DNA of 64,000 nt from Paraburkholderia phytofirmans PsJN. GTDB taxonomy: Bacteria; Pseudomonadota; Gammaproteobacteria; Burkholderiales; Burkholderiaceae. The translations under genes were made by a program, and so were the position numbers. Position 1 is the first letter of the stretch; the number at the start of each line of letters is the position of its first letter. Below are positions 27,633 through 37,491 of the stretch, piece after piece. The stretch is from positions 2,790,001 to 2,854,000 of the forward strand of contig NC_010681.1 of assembly GCF_000020125.1 (NCBI RefSeq). Direction: 5' to 3'. Below the pieces are notes generated by a model. It did no database searches. It saw only the letters and a list, made by a program, of their open reading frames with translations, and was not told where the DNA came from.

Positions 27633-28586
27633 TTGAAGCCCTCATCGCCTAGCCTCGCCCGCCGCAACTTTTCACTGGCCGCCGCCTCCGCGGTGCTGGC
27701 CGCCTGCACCACGACCGGCGGCAAAACCGACTCTACGCCCGTCGCCGCCACGCCCGTTACGCCCACAGCCACACCGTCGCTCGACAAGCCGCAGCGGCCG
27801 TTGCGCGTCGCGCTCGCGCTGGGCGGCGGCGCGGCGCGAGGCTTCGCGCACATCGGCGTAATCAAGGGGCTCGAGGCGCGCAATATCCAGATCGATCTCG
27901 TGGCCGGCACCAGCGCCGGCTCGGTGGTGGGCGCGCTGTACGCGTCGGGCATGAACGGCTTTGCGCTGAACAAGCTCGCCCTGACCATGGACGAAGCGTC
28001 GATCAGCGACTGGGCCATGCCGTTTCGCACGCGCGGTTTTCTGCAAGGCGTCGCGTTGCAGAACTATCTCAACACGACGCTCAACAACCGCCCGATCGAG
28101 AAGATGGCCAAGCCGCTGGGCGTGGTCGCCACCGACCTGAGGTCGGGCCAGCCGATCCTGTTCCAGCGCGGCAATACGGGTATCGCGGTGCGTGCGTCGT
28201 GCAGCGTGCCGTCGATTTTCGAGCCGGTGAAGATCGGCGGCCGCGAGTATGTGGACGGCGGGCTGGTGAGCCCGGTGCCGGCGTCGTTCGCGCGCAAGAT
28301 GGGCGCGGACTTCGTGATCGCCGTGGATATCTCGCAGCGCCCAGAAAGCGGTCTGACGGCCAGTTCGTTCGACGTGCTGATGCAGACCTTCACGATCATG
28401 GGCCAGACGATCAAGGCCTATGAACTCGACAAATACGCCGACATCGTGATCCGCCCGAATCTGGCCGCCATGAGCGGCAGCGATTTCTCGCAACGCAACG
28501 CGGCGATTCTGGCCGGCGAGGAAGTGGTGGCGAAGATGATGCCGGAATTGCAACGCAAGCTAGCGGCAAGCCGGGCCGCGGCCTGA
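27633..28586 (+). CDS. Patatin-like phospholipase, lipoprotein (RssA-like)
   Basis: 317 residues. A signal peptide ends in a lipobox LAAC, placing the lipidated Cys at residue 24 and the protein in the envelope. The patatin domain has the oxyanion loop GGGAARGFAHIGV, nucleophile Ser in GTSAGS, and the dyad Asp in DGGLVSP, so an active serine acyl-hydrolase is expected. The TTG at 27633 is taken as start because GGAG lies six bases upstream and the resulting n-region (KPSSPSLARR) is a normal basic one; a TTG at 27606 is the alternative. A shared terminator follows. The substrate is unknown. Confidence 0.88.
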   Translation: MKPSSPSLARRNFSLAAASAVLAACTTTGGKTDSTPVAATPVTPTATPSLDKPQRPLRVALALGGGAARGFAHIGVIKGLEARNIQIDLVAGTSAGSVVGALYASGMNGFALNKLALTMDEASISDWAMPFRTRGFLQGVALQNYLNTTLNNRPIEKMAKPLGVVATDLRSGQPILFQRGNTGIAVRASCSVPSIFEPVKIGGREYVDGGLVSPVPASFARKMGADFVIAVDISQRPESGLTASSFDVLMQTFTIMGQTIKAYELDKYADIVIRPNLAAMSGSDFSQRNAAILAGEEVVAKMMPELQRKLAASRAAA

Positions 28587-28653
28587 GCGGACCTGAACGG
28601 ACCTGAACGCCCCTGCGCGAGCCCTGAAGCCGCCTCGTCCGCTGCTCAAACGC

Positions 28654-28687
28654 AAAAAAGCCTGCTTCGAACGAAGCAGGCTTTTTT
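28654..28687. terminator. Bidirectional terminator between patatin and nlpC genes
   Basis: AAAAAAGCCTGCTTCG and CGAAGCAGGCTTTTTT form a near-perfect palindrome with A-run and T-run flanks, located between two convergent genes. Confidence 0.92.
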
Positions 28688-28713
28688 ATGCGGGGAACCG
28701 CCGACTCAATCGC

Positions 28714-29379
28714 TTACTGATTGCCGCCGATCGTCGCGTTCACGCGCTTGCGCAGATCCTCGCCGTCCTGATACGACGTCTCGATCCGACGCGCGCCGGT
28801 GAAGCGCTTTTCCCAGTAGCCGTCATCCATGTCGTCGACACGGATCGTGCTGCCCGTGGAGGGCGAGTGCACGAACTTGTTGTCGCCGATATAGATGCCG
28901 ACGTGCGAGAACGTGCGGCGCATGGTGTTGAAGAACACCAGATCGCCCGGCTTCAGGTCGCTCACGCGCACCTTTTCGCCGACGCGGCTCATTTCCTCGG
29001 CCCGGCGCGGCAGCGCCATACCGAGCGTGTCCTGGAACACATAGCGCACGAAGCCGCTGCAGTCGAGCCCCGAATCCGGGGTGTTGCCACCCCAGCGGTA
29101 GCGCACGCCGATCATGTTCAGCGCGCCGACGACCACGTCGCCCGCCTTGCCGGCCATGCCGGAGAGGAACGATTTGGCGCCGCTGTCGCTAGCTGGAGCG
29201 GTGGTTTGCGAACTGGGAGCGGACAAAGAATTCGACCCGTTGAGGGTCGAATATGAGGCATTCTGATTGAAACTGCTTACTTCGTCGGCGAACGCGCCGG
29301 GAGCTGCTGCCATCAAGACGCCAATGAACATCCCGGCGACGACGCGCGTGCAAGCCTGGGTTAGGTTTCTGTGCTGCAT
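28714..29379 (-). CDS. NlpC/P60 (C40) cell-wall hydrolase
   Basis: 221 residues, secreted: the signal peptide ends near residue 31 (PGAFA). A ~40-residue Ser/Asn/Thr-rich linker precedes the NlpC/P60 domain. The catalytic triad is visible: C107 in LDCSGF, H159 in SHVGIYI and H171 in VHSPS. The YRWGGNTPDSGLDCSGF signature is classical. The family cleaves gamma-D-Glu-diaminopimelate or related bonds in peptidoglycan stem peptides. A near-consensus sigma-70 promoter lies upstream, suggesting steady expression. Confidence 0.95.
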   Translation of the reverse strand: MQHRNLTQACTRVVAGMFIGVLMAAAPGAFADEVSSFNQNASYSTLNGSNSLSAPSSQTTAPASDSGAKSFLSGMAGKAGDVVVGALNMIGVRYRWGGNTPDSGLDCSGFVRYVFQDTLGMALPRRAEEMSRVGEKVRVSDLKPGDLVFFNTMRRTFSHVGIYIGDNKFVHSPSTGSTIRVDDMDDGYWEKRFTGARRIETSYQDGEDLRKRVNATIGGNQ

Positions 29380-29432
29380 TGGTCGGTATTTTTTGCCTAA
29401 AAATCAGGGGTCTACGGAAAAAAGTTTGGTCG

Positions 29433-29461
29433 ATACTAGCCAGTAAGTATTCACATGTCAA
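29433..29461 (-). promoter_or_regulatory. Sigma-70 promoter of the NlpC/P60 gene
   Basis: On the minus strand TTGACA (29456-29461), a 17-base spacer, then TAGTAT (29433-29438). The predicted transcript start is about 47 bases upstream of the ATG at 29379. This is the best consensus promoter I found in the window. Confidence 0.75.
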
Positions 29462-29516
29462 AAGAAATAGAAAAATACAATCGAGACACGCACCCAATTG
29501 GTGAAAAAGCGGTAAA

Positions 29517-31151
29517 TCAATGGTCCAGCGCTGCTTTCAGCAGCTTTCGAGTGTACGGGTGGGCGGGTGTCGAAAAAATCTCCTCAACCTCGCCGCTTTC
29601 GACGATCGAACCGTTTTGCATGACCGCAACACGATGCGCCATTGCCCCGATGACCGCTAAGTCGTGGCTAATAAAAACGAAGCCAAGGTTGTACTTCTGT
29701 TGCAATCCGGCGAGCAGTTTCAGCACCTGCTGTTGAATGGAAACATCGAGCGCGCTGGTCGGTTCGTCGAGGATCAGGATGCGCGGTTCGAGCACCAGCG
29801 CGCGCGCGATCGCGATCCGTTGGCGCTGCCCGCCGGAAAATTCATGCGGATAGCGTTGCAGCACCGTGCGGTCGAGGCCGACTTCGCGCAACACCGAGAT
29901 CACCTTGTCGCGGCGTGCTTGCGGCGTCATGGCCGGCCGGTGCAGCGCGAGCCCTTCGCCGACGATCCGCTCAATGGTCTGGCGCGGCGAAAGCGAACTG
30001 AACGGATCCTGGAAGACCACCTGCATGTTCGACCGTAAGGCGGTCTGTTCGGCGCCGCGATAACTGCCGAGCGCCCTGCCCTGAAACTCGATTTCGCCGT
30101 GCACGGTACGTTGCAGCCCGAGCAAGGCCATCGCCAGCGTCGACTTGCCTGAACCCGATTCGCCGACGATTCCGAGCGTCTCGCCCTGGCGCACGGACAC
30201 ATTCGCGTCCGCCACGGCGCGAAAGCGCCCCGAACGGAACCAGCCGCTGAAGCCCGGCAGCTTCGTTTTGAAATCGACCGAGATTTCGCGCGCTTCGAGC
30301 AGCACCGGCGAAATCGGCAGTACCGGCACCACCGTGCGCTGCGGGCGGCTCGCCAGCAGACGTTGCGTGTACGGATGCTGCGGCGATTCGAACACCTGCT
30401 CGACCGGCCCGCTCTCCACCAGAACGCCCTTCTCCATCACCGCGATGCGCTGCGCGAAATGGCGCACCAGGTTCAGGTCGTGCGTGATCAGCAGCACGGC
30501 CATGCCGCGTTTTTCCGCCTCGTCGCGTTGCAGCTCCAGCAGCAGGTCGACAATCTGCGCGCGGATCGTCACGTCGAGCGCCGTGGTCGGCTCGTCGGCG
30601 AGCAGCAGACGCGGCCGGCACGCCAGCGCCATAGCGATCATCGCGCGCTGCCGTTGGCCGCCTGAAAGTTGATGCGGATAACTGTTCACGCGCTTGCCCG
30701 GTTCGGCGATACCCGTGCGTCCCAGCAGCGCCACGGCACGCTTGCGCGCCTCGTTCGCGCTCACGCCGTCATGCACGACGATGGTTTCCGCGATCTGGTC
30801 GCCGACCGTGTAGAGCGGATTGAGCGCGGTCATCGGCTCCTGAAAGATCATCGCGATGTCCGAGCCGCGCATACCGCGCATCTCGCGCTCGGTTTTCCCG
30901 AGCAGGTCCTCGCCGTCGAAACGGATCGAGCCGCTCACCTGCGCGTCGCTCAGCAACCGCAGGATCGACAGCGCGGTCACGCTCTTGCCCGAACCCGATT
31001 CACCGACCAGCGCCACGCGTTCGCCGCGCTGGATCGCGAGCGTGACGTCGCTCACCGCGACGGTGTCGCCGAAACGCACGTGCAAATGGTCCAGTTCGAG
31101 CAGCGGCGGTGGCGTGGTCCGTGACGCCGTGTTTTGCAAGTTCGCGCTCAT
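29517..31151 (-). CDS. yejF: Peptide ABC transporter, fused ATP-binding protein
   Basis: 544 residues with two ATP-binding cassettes in one chain: Walker A GESGSGKS twice, signatures LSGGQRQR and FSGGQRQR, and Walker [13 protein letters not shown] and [11 protein letters not shown]. It energises import of oligopeptides through YejB/YejE. ATG 31151 overlaps the yejE stop as ATGA, giving tight coupling. It is the last gene of the yej operon as seen here; no terminator is evident in the 137 bases before the next gene. Confidence 0.95.
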   Translation of the reverse strand: MSANLQNTASRTTPPPLLELDHLHVRFGDTVAVSDVTLAIQRGERVALVGESGSGKSVTALSILRLLSDAQVSGSIRFDGEDLLGKTEREMRGMRGSDIAMIFQEPMTALNPLYTVGDQIAETIVVHDGVSANEARKRAVALLGRTGIAEPGKRVNSYPHQLSGGQRQRAMIAMALACRPRLLLADEPTTALDVTIRAQIVDLLLELQRDEAEKRGMAVLLITHDLNLVRHFAQRIAVMEKGVLVESGPVEQVFESPQHPYTQRLLASRPQRTVVPVLPISPVLLEAREISVDFKTKLPGFSGWFRSGRFRAVADANVSVRQGETLGIVGESGSGKSTLAMALLGLQRTVHGEIEFQGRALGSYRGAEQTALRSNMQVVFQDPFSSLSPRQTIERIVGEGLALHRPAMTPQARRDKVISVLREVGLDRTVLQRYPHEFSGGQRQRIAIARALVLEPRILILDEPTSALDVSIQQQVLKLLAGLQQKYNLGFVFISHDLAVIGAMAHRVAVMQNGSIVESGEVEEIFSTPAHPYTRKLLKAALDH

Positions 31152-32254
31152 TGATTGCCTCCGGCGCGCATCGCATCGGAGATGCGCGTATCGAGCGCAT
31201 TGCGCAGCGCGTCGCCCATGAACGTCAGCAGCAACAGCATTGCCACCAGCACGCCGAAGGTGGACAGAGAAATCCACCACGCGTCGAGATTCGCCTTGCC
31301 TTGCGCGAGCAGCTCGCCGAGGCTCGGCGTCGGCGACGGCACGCCCAGGCCGAGAAAGTCGAGGCTCGTCAGCGCGAGAATGGCGCCGCTCATGCGAAAC
31401 GGCAGGAAGGTGATCACCGGCGTGAGGCTATTGGGCAACACATGCCGCCACATGATCTGCCAGTTCGACAGCCCCATCGCGCGTGCCGCGCGCACGTAGT
31501 CCTGGTGGCGATTGCGCAGGAACTCCGCGCGCACGTAGTCCGACAGGCCGATCCAGCCGAACAGCGAAAGCAGCACGATCAGCAGGATGAAGCCCGGCTC
31601 GAAGATCGATGAAAAGATGATCAGCAGGTAAAGCTCGGGCATGGCGCTCCAGATTTCGATCAGACGCTGTCCGACGATATCGGTACGTCCTCCGAAATAA
31701 CCCTGCACGGCGCCCGCCGCGATGCCGAGTATCGTGCCGATCAGCGTCAGCACGAGTCCGAACTCCACCGACACCCGGAAGCCGTAGAGCAGACGCGCGA
31801 ACAGATCGCGGCCGCGGTCGTCGGTGCCGAGCCAGTTGTCGCGTGACGGCGGCGCCGGGTTCGGCGCCTTCGAAAAGTAATTCAGCGTGTCGTAGTAGTA
31901 GCGATTCGGCGGATACAGCGCGAAATTACCCGGCGCGTCGAAACGATGCTTGATATACGGATCGAGATAATCTGCCGGCGTCGGAAAGTCGCCGCCGAAG
32001 GTGGTCTCGGCGTACGTCTTGAACATCGGAAAATACAGGCTGCCTTCGTAGCGAACTACCAACGGTTTGTCGTTCGACCAGAGCGGTCCGGCCAGACTCG
32101 CCGCGAATGCCACGACGAACACGATCAGGCTCCAGTAGCCCAAACGCTGCTGCCGAAAACGCTGCCACACACGGCGCGCCGGCGAAGGCGAGACGAACGC
32201 GCGCGCCGGTTCGGTGCGCGCCGACGCATCGGTGGAAAGACGGGCTCGATTCAT
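31148..32254 (-). CDS. yejE: Peptide ABC transporter permease YejE
   Basis: Inner-membrane permease of 368 residues. The N-terminal cytoplasmic part is basic (RRVWQRFRQQRLGYWSL), then one membrane span, a large periplasmic loop (YPPNRYYYDTLNYF), and the DppC-like core with NWLGTDDRGRDLFARLLYG and the EAA-type loop DYVRAARAMGLSNWQIMWRHVLPN. ATG 32254 shares one base with the yejB stop (TGATG). It pairs with YejB to form the channel. Confidence 0.95.
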   Translation of the reverse strand: MNRARLSTDASARTEPARAFVSPSPARRVWQRFRQQRLGYWSLIVFVVAFAASLAGPLWSNDKPLVVRYEGSLYFPMFKTYAETTFGGDFPTPADYLDPYIKHRFDAPGNFALYPPNRYYYDTLNYFSKAPNPAPPSRDNWLGTDDRGRDLFARLLYGFRVSVEFGLVLTLIGTILGIAAGAVQGYFGGRTDIVGQRLIEIWSAMPELYLLIIFSSIFEPGFILLIVLLSLFGWIGLSDYVRAEFLRNRHQDYVRAARAMGLSNWQIMWRHVLPNSLTPVITFLPFRMSGAILALTSLDFLGLGVPSPTPSLGELLAQGKANLDAWWISLSTFGVLVAMLLLLTFMGDALRNALDTRISDAMRAGGNQ

Positions 32255-33291
32255 CAGCGCTCCAGTTGTTCGAATTGGATGCGGGGATCGACCCACACAT
32301 AGCAAAGATCGGAGATCAGCTTGGTCGCGAGCCCGATCAGCGTGAACAGATACAGCGTGCCGAGCACGACCGGGTAGTCGCGCCGCACCACCGATTCGTA
32401 CGACAGCAGCCCAAGGCCGTCGAGCGAAAACAGTGTTTCGATCAGCAGACTGCCGGTAAAGAACGCGCCGATAAACGCCGCCGGAAAACCGACGATCAGC
32501 GGCAACAACGCATTGCGAAACACATGTTTCCACAGCACGCGCTTTTCGGACAAACCTTTGGCACGCGCGGTCAGCACGTATTGCTTGCGGATCTCATCGA
32601 GAAAAGCGTTTTTCGTCAGCATGGTGACGACCGCGAAACTGCCCACCACCGAGGCCGTGATCGGCAACGCGATATGCCACAGATAGTCGAGAATCCTGCC
32701 GGCCACGCTCAACTGCGCCCAGTTGTCCGAAGTAAGATTGCGCAGCGGAAACAGTTGCAGGAACGTGCCGCCGCCGAACAGCACGAGCAGCAAAACGCCC
32801 AGCACGAAACCCGGAATCGCGTAGCCGACCAGCACGACAAGGCTCGTTGCGACATCGAAGCGCGAGCCGTTGCGCACCGCCTTTGCAATGCCGAGCGGCA
32901 CCGATATCAGATAGGTCAGGAAGAACGTCCACAAGCCAATGCTGATCGAGACCGGCAGCTTGGAGACGATCAGCGACCACACGCTTTGATGGCGGAAATA
33001 ACTCTGGCCGAGATCGAAAGTCGAGAAGCGCTTGAGCATCAGCACATAGCGTTCGAGCGGCGGTTTATCGAACCCGTATAGCGCTTTGAGTTGCGCGATC
33101 TGCTGCGCGTCGACGCCGTTATGCGCGCGCAAACCGAACGGCGCGCCGTTTTCCGCGCCTTTGCGCAACTCGTGCTGCATCTGCTCGACCGGGCCACCGG
33201 GAACAAACTGGATCACGACGAAGGTCAGCGTCAGCACGCCGAGCAAGGTCGGGATCATCAGCAGCAGGCGTTTGAGGATGTAGCTCCACAT
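32254..33291 (-). CDS. yejB: Peptide ABC transporter permease YejB
   Basis: Inner-membrane permease of 345 residues, DppB-like: MWSYILKRLLLMIPTLLGVLTLTFVVIQFVPG in pieces at the N-terminus, then a periplasmic segment, several membrane spans and the EAA loop KQYVLTARAKGLSEKRVLWK. The ATG at 33291 gives the standard N-terminus; the open frame upstream is not conserved. It is 49 bases downstream of yejA and coupled to yejE by a one-base overlap. Confidence 0.95.
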   Translation of the reverse strand: MWSYILKRLLLMIPTLLGVLTLTFVVIQFVPGGPVEQMQHELRKGAENGAPFGLRAHNGVDAQQIAQLKALYGFDKPPLERYVLMLKRFSTFDLGQSYFRHQSVWSLIVSKLPVSISIGLWTFFLTYLISVPLGIAKAVRNGSRFDVATSLVVLVGYAIPGFVLGVLLLVLFGGGTFLQLFPLRNLTSDNWAQLSVAGRILDYLWHIALPITASVVGSFAVVTMLTKNAFLDEIRKQYVLTARAKGLSEKRVLWKHVFRNALLPLIVGFPAAFIGAFFTGSLLIETLFSLDGLGLLSYESVVRRDYPVVLGTLYLFTLIGLATKLISDLCYVWVDPRIQFEQLER

Positions 33292-33340
33292 GGCGGTGTT
33301 TCCGGTGCGAAGGCGGTGAATGAATGAGGCGTCAGCGGGG

Positions 33341-35302
33341 TTAAGGTTGCGCCGGCGGTTGCGATTGCGATGGTGGCTGCGCGAACCACCACATCGATGT
33401 AATCCAGCCTTCCGCTGAATAGTACAGGGGTAGCGTTTTCGGCCACGCAAGACCGCGCTTGAACGCCACCCGATGCGTGGCGCTGTACCAATGCGGCACG
33501 ACATAGTAGCCATGCATCAGCACACGGTCGAGCGCGTGCGTGGCGTCGACCAGTTGCTCGCGTGTTTGCGCATGCACAAGCGCATTCAGGATCGCATCCA
33601 CGACAGGCGACTTCAGCCCGATCATGTTATCGGAACCCTGCGTATCGGCCGCCTTGCTGCCGAATCGTTCGATCTGCTCGGAGCCGGGCACCTGCACGTC
33701 CGGCATGCGGATCGTGGTGGTGTCAAAGTCGAAGGCGTCCAGACGCTTCTGATAGACCGCGAAATCCGACACGCGAAACGTGGCCTGGATGCCCAGCTTC
33801 TGCAGATTGCGGATGAAGGTCGCGACGATCGGCTCCATCTGCGCGGACGAACCGGAGTCGTCGAGAATCTCGAAGCGGAACGGCTCGCCCTTGGCGTTGC
33901 GCAACGCGCCGTCGCGATAGGTCCAGCCGGCCTGCTGCAACAGCGCGCGCGCCTCCAGCAGATTGGCGCGCAGCGAGCCGGGCGGGTCGGTGTCCGGCTG
34001 CTTCGGCGGCGGACCGAACACGGCCGGGTCAAGCTTCGCGCGCCACGGTTCGAGCAAGGCCAACTCGCCCGGTGAAGGCAGACCCTTCGCCTGCAGATCG
34101 GTGTTGGCGAAGAAACTGTCGATACGCGTGTACTGATTGAAGAACAACTGGCGATTGAGCCATTGAAAGTCGAGCGCGAGATCGAGTGCCTTGCGCACGC
34201 GCACATCCTGAAACAAGGACCGCCGCGTGTTCAGCATGAAGCCCTGCATGCCGGTGCCGTTATGTTGAGGAAACACCTGCTTGATCAGTTCGCCGCTGTC
34301 GAATTTCTTGCCGACGTCACGCCGCACCCAATTGCGCGCGACGTACTCGACCAGTGCGTCGTACTCGCCTGCCTTGAACGCCTCCAGCCGCGCCGTGTTA
34401 TCCGAATACAGCTTGTAGACGATGCGATCGAAGTTATTCATGCCGACGCGCACCGGCAGCGCCGCGCCCCAGTAATTCGGGTCGCGCCGATAGGTGATGG
34501 TGCGGCCGTTATCGTACTGCTCGATCAGATAAGGCCCGCTGCCGATCGGCTTTTCGAACGCGAGCTGGTCGAATGCAATGCGGCTGCCGTCCGGCTTCAT
34601 CCCCCACTTGCGCGAGAACACCGGTATGCCGCCCGCGAGAAGAGGCAACTCGCGATTGCGCTGGTGAAACTCGAAGCGGATCGTATGCGGATCGACCACC
34701 ACCGCGCGCGTGATTTCGCCGAAGATCGATGCGAATTGCGGCGCGGCCTGCGGGCTTTTCAGCGTGTCGAGCGAGAACTTGACGTCGTCGGCGGTGACCG
34801 GATCGCCGTTCGAAAAGCGTGCGAGCGGATTGATGTGGAACGTCACCGAGAGGCCGTCCGGCGCGATGCTGATGTCGTCGGCGAGCAGCCCGTAGGCGGA
34901 CGCCACTTCGTCGCTGCTGCCGACGGTGAGGCTTTCGAACATCAGGTCGACACCGGGCGCCGTATTGCCGCGCAGCGTGAACGGATTGAATTTGTCGAAG
35001 CTGGTGAGGCGGCTCGGATTGGCTAGCACCAGCGTGCCGCCCTTGGGCGCATTCGGATTGACGTAATCGAAGTGCTTGAAATCCGCCAGATACTTCGGCT
35101 CGCCGTATTGCGCGATCGCATAGACCGCGTGCGCCCGCGGCGCCACGAGAAGACCAGCCACGGCCAGCACGCCGCACATCATCGCGGTGCTGGCGGCGCG
35201 CCATGCACGCGGCGCAATCGCGAGGCCGGCACGCGAGGGTCGATGAAGCACGCTGCACCAGAGTGCATGAGGCGTTGGAACCCGTCGCGAGCCAGTTGTC
35301 AT
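33341..35302 (-). CDS. yejA: Periplasmic peptide-binding protein YejA (SBP family 5)
   Basis: 653 residues, extracellular solute-binding family 5. The mature part begins VYAIAQYGEPKYLADFKHFDYVNP and contains DDVKFSLDTLKSP and the LxxxDARVRKALxLAxDF-type SLFQDVRVRKALDLALDF. The N-terminus from ATG 35302 is ~59 residues before the cleavage site (PRAHA), long for a Sec signal. An internal ATG pair (MMCGVLAVAGLLVAPRAHA) would give a shorter one with little n-region. In E. coli Yej imports peptides including microcin C; specificity here is inferred. First gene of yejABEF, divergent from fabI. Confidence 0.93.
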   Translation of the reverse strand: MTTGSRRVPTPHALWCSVLHRPSRAGLAIAPRAWRAASTAMMCGVLAVAGLLVAPRAHAVYAIAQYGEPKYLADFKHFDYVNPNAPKGGTLVLANPSRLTSFDKFNPFTLRGNTAPGVDLMFESLTVGSSDEVASAYGLLADDISIAPDGLSVTFHINPLARFSNGDPVTADDVKFSLDTLKSPQAAPQFASIFGEITRAVVVDPHTIRFEFHQRNRELPLLAGGIPVFSRKWGMKPDGSRIAFDQLAFEKPIGSGPYLIEQYDNGRTITYRRDPNYWGAALPVRVGMNNFDRIVYKLYSDNTARLEAFKAGEYDALVEYVARNWVRRDVGKKFDSGELIKQVFPQHNGTGMQGFMLNTRRSLFQDVRVRKALDLALDFQWLNRQLFFNQYTRIDSFFANTDLQAKGLPSPGELALLEPWRAKLDPAVFGPPPKQPDTDPPGSLRANLLEARALLQQAGWTYRDGALRNAKGEPFRFEILDDSGSSAQMEPIVATFIRNLQKLGIQATFRVSDFAVYQKRLDAFDFDTTTIRMPDVQVPGSEQIERFGSKAADTQGSDNMIGLKSPVVDAILNALVHAQTREQLVDATHALDRVLMHGYYVVPHWYSATHRVAFKRGLAWPKTLPLYYSAEGWITSMWWFAQPPSQSQPPAQP

Positions 35303-35428
35303 AGGGGCCTTGTTGGTCAGGGGGCAAGTGCAGTGTGAGAGAATTCTACCCAATAAACCTGCGCGATCCGCACGTCTGTTGCGCACGACGTCGACGGGCG
35401 CGGCGTGCCGATCCGACCGGGAGATTCC

Positions 35429-36220
35429 ATGGGCTTTCTTGCTGGCAAACGCATCCTGCTGACCGGCTTGCTGTCGAACCGATCGATTGCCTACGGCATC
35501 GCGCAAGCCTGCAAGCGCGAAGGCGCCGAACTGGCGTTCACCTATGTCGGCGAGCGCTTCAAGGACCGCATCACCGAGTTCGCCGGCGAGTTCGGCAGCG
35601 ACCTGGTGTTCGCCTGCGACGTCGCCGACGACGCCCAGATCGACGCCCTCTTCGTCTCGCTCAGGCAACGCTGGGACGGCCTCGACGGTCTTGTCCATTC
35701 GATCGGCTTTGCGCCGCGCGAAGCGATTGCCGGCGACTTCCTCGACGGCATGACGCGCGAAAATTTCCGCATCGCACACGACATCTCCGCGTACAGCTTT
35801 CCGGCGCTCGCCAAGGCCGCGCAGTCCATGTTCACGCCGGACGCGTCGTTGCTCACGCTGACTTATCTCGGCGCCGAACGCGCGATCCCGAATTACAACA
35901 CCATGGGTCTTGCCAAGGCTTCGCTCGAAGCCAGCGTGCGTTATCTGGCAGTCTCGCTCGGCGCGAAGGGCGTGCGCGTCAACGGTATTTCGGCGGGCCC
36001 GATCAAGACGCTGGCCGCGAGCGGTATCAAGGGCTTCGGCAAGATTCTCGAGTTCGTCGAACAGAACGCGCCGCTCAAGCGCAACGTGACGATCGAACAG
36101 GTCGGCAATACGGCGGCGTTTCTGCTATCGGATCTGGCGGCCGGTGTGACGGCGGAAATCGTGCACGTCGATAGCGGCTTTAGCGCGGTGGTGGGCGGCA
36201 TGGCTGCCGTGGCGGAGTGA
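35429..36220 (+). CDS. fabI: Enoyl-[acyl-carrier-protein] reductase (NADH)
   Basis: Reduces enoyl-ACP in the last step of each fatty-acid elongation cycle. 263 residues of short-chain dehydrogenase fold with the FabI pattern: cofactor loop [24 protein letters not shown], and catalytic Y146, Y156 and K163 in [19 protein letters not shown], numbering that coincides with the E. coli enzyme. GGGAG lies at good distance before the ATG. It is divergent from yejA (126 bases) and followed by a terminator. Confidence 0.97.
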   Translation: MGFLAGKRILLTGLLSNRSIAYGIAQACKREGAELAFTYVGERFKDRITEFAGEFGSDLVFACDVADDAQIDALFVSLRQRWDGLDGLVHSIGFAPREAIAGDFLDGMTRENFRIAHDISAYSFPALAKAAQSMFTPDASLLTLTYLGAERAIPNYNTMGLAKASLEASVRYLAVSLGAKGVRVNGISAGPIKTLAASGIKGFGKILEFVEQNAPLKRNVTIEQVGNTAAFLLSDLAAGVTAEIVHVDSGFSAVVGGMAAVAE

Positions 36221-36302
36221 ACGACTAATCTTGTGCGCGAACACGTGGCGCTTTGTTCAATGCGCGCCGCGCTATTTCGCGGGCTCGTTGCTGAAGCCCA
36301 AC

Positions 36303-36329
36303 AAAAAACCGCCCGAGGGCGGTTTTTCT
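36303..36329 (+). terminator. Terminator after fabI
   Basis: AAAAAACCGCCC and GGGCGGTTTTT form a tight stem with a two-base GA loop and T-run. It probably also serves the convergent small gene. Confidence 0.88.
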
Positions 36330-36365
36330 TTGACTCTGCGATTCGATCAACCGCAGCCTAGACGC

Positions 36366-36713
36366 TTAGTGCCAGCCGCGATGATTGTCGTAATGGTCGC
36401 GGCCGTAGTTGTAATGGCCCGGGGGATGGTGACGGTACCAGTCATCGCGAGCCCAGTAACGGCGGCCGTCCCAGTAACGGTCGCCGTGCCAGCCGATCAC
36501 GATCGCCGGACCGCCGTAGTACACGGGTGCCGGTTGATAGACGACCGGCGGCGGAGGCGGCGGAGGCGGCGCGTAGACCGGTGCCGGTGCTACGTAAACT
36601 GGCGCCGGAATGCCGATGTTGACACCAATATTAAGGCCGCCGGCCATTGCAGCACCCGACGCGCCCAGCGCGAAAACCCCGATCAAAAGTGGAACAAGAC
36701 GAGCGGACTTCAT
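36366..36713 (-). CDS. Secreted Pro/Tyr-rich small protein
   Basis: 115 residues, function unknown. A signal peptide (MKSARLVPLLIGVFALGASG, cleavage near AMA) precedes GGLNIGVNIGIPAPVY, a proline-rich stretch with eight consecutive prolines inside PVYAP/VYQPAP repeats, then a charged aromatic C-terminus (WHGDRYWDGRRYWARDDWYRHHPP, shown in part). Similar secreted PxPV-type proteins are common in Burkholderia. Encoded on the minus strand, convergent to fabI. A GGTGATCA stretch precedes the ATG. Confidence 0.75.
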   Translation of the reverse strand: MKSARLVPLLIGVFALGASGAAMAGGLNIGVNIGIPAPVYVAPAPVYAPPPPPPPPVVYQPAPVYYGGPAIVIGWHGDRYWDGRRYWARDDWYRHHPPGHYNYGRDHYDNHRGWH

Positions 36714-36989
36714 TGATCACCCTTTGGAAGAATGTGTTGTTGGCGGAAATATAGCGCAAGGCGTCGCACCGCGTATTTCAACTTTGTAATAACTGATGCA
36801 TAACATCGCGCCGATACGCGCCTGGTTACGTCTCGTTACATTGGATAGGGTTTCGGTGAAAAAGCCGTGGCGTGGTAATCAAAGCAAGGTGCAATGGGAG
36901 ACGGCTTTGCTCGCAGCGCGTTTATACAGCGGGGGATTCGGCATGCTGCGCATAGACACAGGCAGGCGCATGGTATTTGCGCAACTCAC

Positions 36990-37334
36990 GTTGTACCGTG
37001 CCGTCGATAGACGTGCTCACCTATCTCAACAATCAGCGCGGTCGCCAGCTTCCACATGAGCCAGAGCAACCTGCAGGCGAGCACGCTCGGCCTGCCCGCA
37101 AACCACGCCCTACTTCCAGTTGGTCGACGCGCTCGGGACGGCCGGCGCGCAGCACGCGATGTCGACTCGTCCGACACCACGTCGCGCCTTAATAATTCGG
37201 TAACCTATCTATCGCCGAATGCCGTGGACGCGCGATTTAACGCATTGGCGTTGGTCGGGGATTCGCAGAATACAACCCCTTCGTCGGTGCCTTCGCAGTT
37301 TGTCGGAACGGTGGGGTTAAGGCTCGTATTTTAA
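36990..37334 (+). pseudogene. Decayed outer-membrane porin fragment
   Basis: Pieces of a Burkholderia-type trimeric porin appear in different frames. They are a DVLTYLNNQRG-like strand (about 37010-37045), YFQLVDALGTAGA (about 37110-37150), TSRLNNSVTYLSPN (about 37180-37220), and a C-terminus ending SQFVGTVGLRLVF with the terminal Phe typical of outer-membrane barrels (stop at 37334). The middle of the barrel is missing, and frameshifts separate the pieces. There is no credible start. The resemblance is from memory of the family. Confidence 0.5.
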
Positions 37335-37491
37335 GAGTGATCTGGAGGGGCAATTACTGAATGGCGGACCCGCTGGAGGAATCGACTGCGTGAAACCGCC
37401 AAGAGACTTCGAGGATGCACAAGCGAGTCGTGCTAACCTCACTGGACAAGCACTGCGCTTCAGTGCTGGCTCTCGTACGGAGACCTGGACG